Source: Sipunculus nudus (Eukaryota; Annelida; Sipuncula; Golfingiida; Sipunculidae). Taken from it: a DNA stretch of 64,000 bases. The stretch covers positions 15,280,576-15,344,575 of the forward strand of contig CM049309.1 of the NCBI GenBank assembly GCA_026874595.1. Reading direction: 5' to 3'. The notes under the pieces were generated by a model, which was given only the letters and a program-made list of their open reading frames with translations, was not told where the DNA came from and made no database searches. Of the stretch, positions 62,545 to 64,000 are shown piece by piece. Numbering within the stretch: the first letter of the stretch is position 1; each line of letters begins with the position of its first letter. The position numbers and the translations under genes are program-made.

Positions 62545-63080
62545 GAATGAGTTGTAATATTTTGTCTCTCAAATTTGAGGATAAAATATGCAATACAAAA
62601 AAAGGTATCGCTTCACACAAATTTAAATTTTTGCTGATTTTCCTTATGGGTTACCCGTTTTTCACCTTGTCAAAGAGCATCGTGGAAGCAATTAATGTGT
62701 CAAATCTGAGGGAAAAAATCTTCAGTATTTTAAAAGTTGATTCTAGATTTCCGCAGATTTCACCTTAAAGAATAAGGTCAAGGTCTCAACTTTTCAAACT
62801 CATTTCGTAAACAACTTAGCAACTGATGTGTCACATTTGAAGAAACAATATGCAGTACATCAAAGTTACACTGTCATAATAATCCTAGAATTACGCAGAT
62901 TTGACCTTTAAGATCAAGGTTAAAGGCACAAAATTTCGAACTCGTCCAAACTTCGATGAGAACTTGTGTGTCAAATTTGAAAGAAATAAATAATACTTTA
63001 TGCAACAGTTTTTGCGTTCACTAAATATCACACAGACGACCACAACTGACGACGAGATTGAAAACAATGTCTTTGCCTGG
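62545..63080 (+). mobile_element. Four-module (~135-bp) hairpin-ended element
   Basis: The landmark GTGTCAAATTTGA (or variants) recurs at about 62562, 62697, 62828 and 62968 (spacing 131-140). Each module also has CGCAGATTT.ACCTT.AAG and AAGGTCAAGGT. The end has CAGACGACCACAACTGACGACGA and an ATGTC/GACAT hairpin (about 63068-63098), resembling 6086-6413. The 121-codon open frame at 62403-62768 overlaps the modules and is not gene-like. Confidence 0.6.
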
Positions 63081-63204
63081 GGGAGGGGGCGACATAATAA
63101 ACATGTTAGTTTCCAGAGCATTGAATGAAACAAGAGCTGAGAAACTGAAATGATTGCTGTAATTTGTTTGTCTCAAAAATAGAGGGGGAAAATGAGGAAT
63201 AAAA

Positions 63205-63300
63205 TTAGAAATAAATACAGGTGGCGCCACCAGTCCTCAGAAACTTTACGATTAATATGCACACCATGTTTCAGGACAGTTGATGGACACTGTAACAAGT
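63205..63300 (+). repeat. Single GGTGGCGCCACC-family unit
   Basis: A perfect GGTGGCGCCACC (63220-63231) followed by CAGTCCTCAG and later CACACCATGTTTCAGG, matching units of the 8.4-9.3 kb array. Confidence 0.65.
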
Positions 63301-64000
63301 TCTCTGGGTTTTGAGAGAAAAGAGTGGCCCGACACTGGAATGAGTAACAAAAGTCTGCATATTCTATCACTTTTGGTGCTATTGTTTATCTAATGAACAA
63401 ATTCAGAATGGTATGTTAAACACAGGTTTGTACACGAACGCTTTTCAATCAACCAATCAGTTTTTAAATTTATCATTAACTGCATTTTTTTGCTTAATAT
63501 AATTCTGTTAGTCTGTCATTATATACTTGAATTTATATTTTAATCGGTAAGCGCCATAGAACATGTGATGTGAAATATGAAAATAATAATATGCAAATAA
63601 TAATGATGAGAATAATGATAATGCAGTGAAAAATGATTGTATGGTTACTCAGTCAAATATGTAAATAAAAAGTAATTTTTGTAACGTAACGTCACTGCAA
63701 ATATGTTCTTTCTCTGGAACACTTCCAGCCATCTGTATTTTCACTAGCTTATCCAACCCATTCAATATTTGCACTTGAAGACCAGCTTAGTTTCATTCAA
63801 ATACGACTGATGGTTTCAGTATATAACTACAACTGGCTAACCTGTTCTGCTATATTAATAAATAGCACATCCGTGACAGGTGAATGTTCTGTTGCAAAAG
63901 CCATGGGAATCTATATGAATAACATACCAAAAGAAAATTTGAAAATTAATGAGCAATGGATAAGACAAAAGTTTATTTCACATTCTTCTTTCCACATATT
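63301..64000. other. AT-rich non-coding DNA
   Basis: Nothing recognisable; short ATAATAATGA-type simple sequence at 63580-63625. Confidence 0.6.

Overview
This is an animal nuclear DNA window: AT-rich, intron-bearing and repeat-dense, with no bacterial-style gene packing. The only gene I can support is the first large coding exon of a Kv2 (Shab/KCNB-type) voltage-gated potassium channel on the minus strand (33290-34225). It carries the whole cytoplasmic T1 tetramerisation domain, including the zinc motif HX5CX20CC, and stops at a clean GT splice donor just before the membrane part. No membrane segment or K+ selectivity filter is recognisable downstream, so the intron that starts at 33289 should run off the left edge of the window (more than 33 kb). 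Everything right of about 34.4 kb is upstream or 5' intronic/intergenic DNA. The style of the repeats (tRNA-derived SINEs, modular elements ending in GACGGACGG tracts plus a hairpin, CCTCCGCCA MITEs, TCGCGA repeats) suggests a lophotrochozoan, probably a mollusc; this is an inference from family style, not a match I could run.

Layout. 1-6 kb: AT-rich DNA with a GAGTC-armed element. 6-7 kb: a hairpin-ended element and a nested palindromic MITE filled with (TA)n. 8.4-9.4 kb: a ~145-bp tandem array built on the palindrome GGTGGCGCCACC; a diverged array of the same family lies at 17.0-17.6 kb and single copies at 12.2 and 63.2 kb. 11.5-13.4 kb: a 180-bp tandem array interrupted by a two-module element. 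18.2-18.85 kb: an internal repeat flanked by 93-bp direct repeats, its core repeated at 21.6 kb. 26.9 kb: SINE. 30.0-30.3 kb: degenerate tandem repeat carrying CCAAT-box and E-box-like motifs. 33.1-34.4 kb: Kv2 exon with CRE/E-box sites nearby. 36.1-36.45 kb: 20-bp minisatellite. 36.96-37.36 kb: a ~400-bp foldback. 40.2-41.2 kb: a 42-bp-period polypurine array. 42.6 and 44.5 kb: two copies of a CCTCCGCCA MITE. 46.1 kb: a complete 100-bp pogo-like MITE. 46.7-47.3 kb: trinucleotide repeats. 48.0 kb: a second SINE. 54.4-54.9 kb: short perfect tandem duplications. 55.8 kb: possible longer pogo-like element. 60-63.3 kb: TCGCGA repeat, AAGAACC element, second GAGTC-armed element and a 135-bp modular hairpin-ended element.

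No novel gene system is evident. The non-routine signals are structural: several unrelated-looking dispersed repeats share one terminal architecture (tandem modules, GACG-rich tract, hairpin), there is a large foldback upstream of Kv2, and the full palindromic CRE (TGACGTCA) occurs seven times, three of them within 2.3 kb beside the Kv2 exon.
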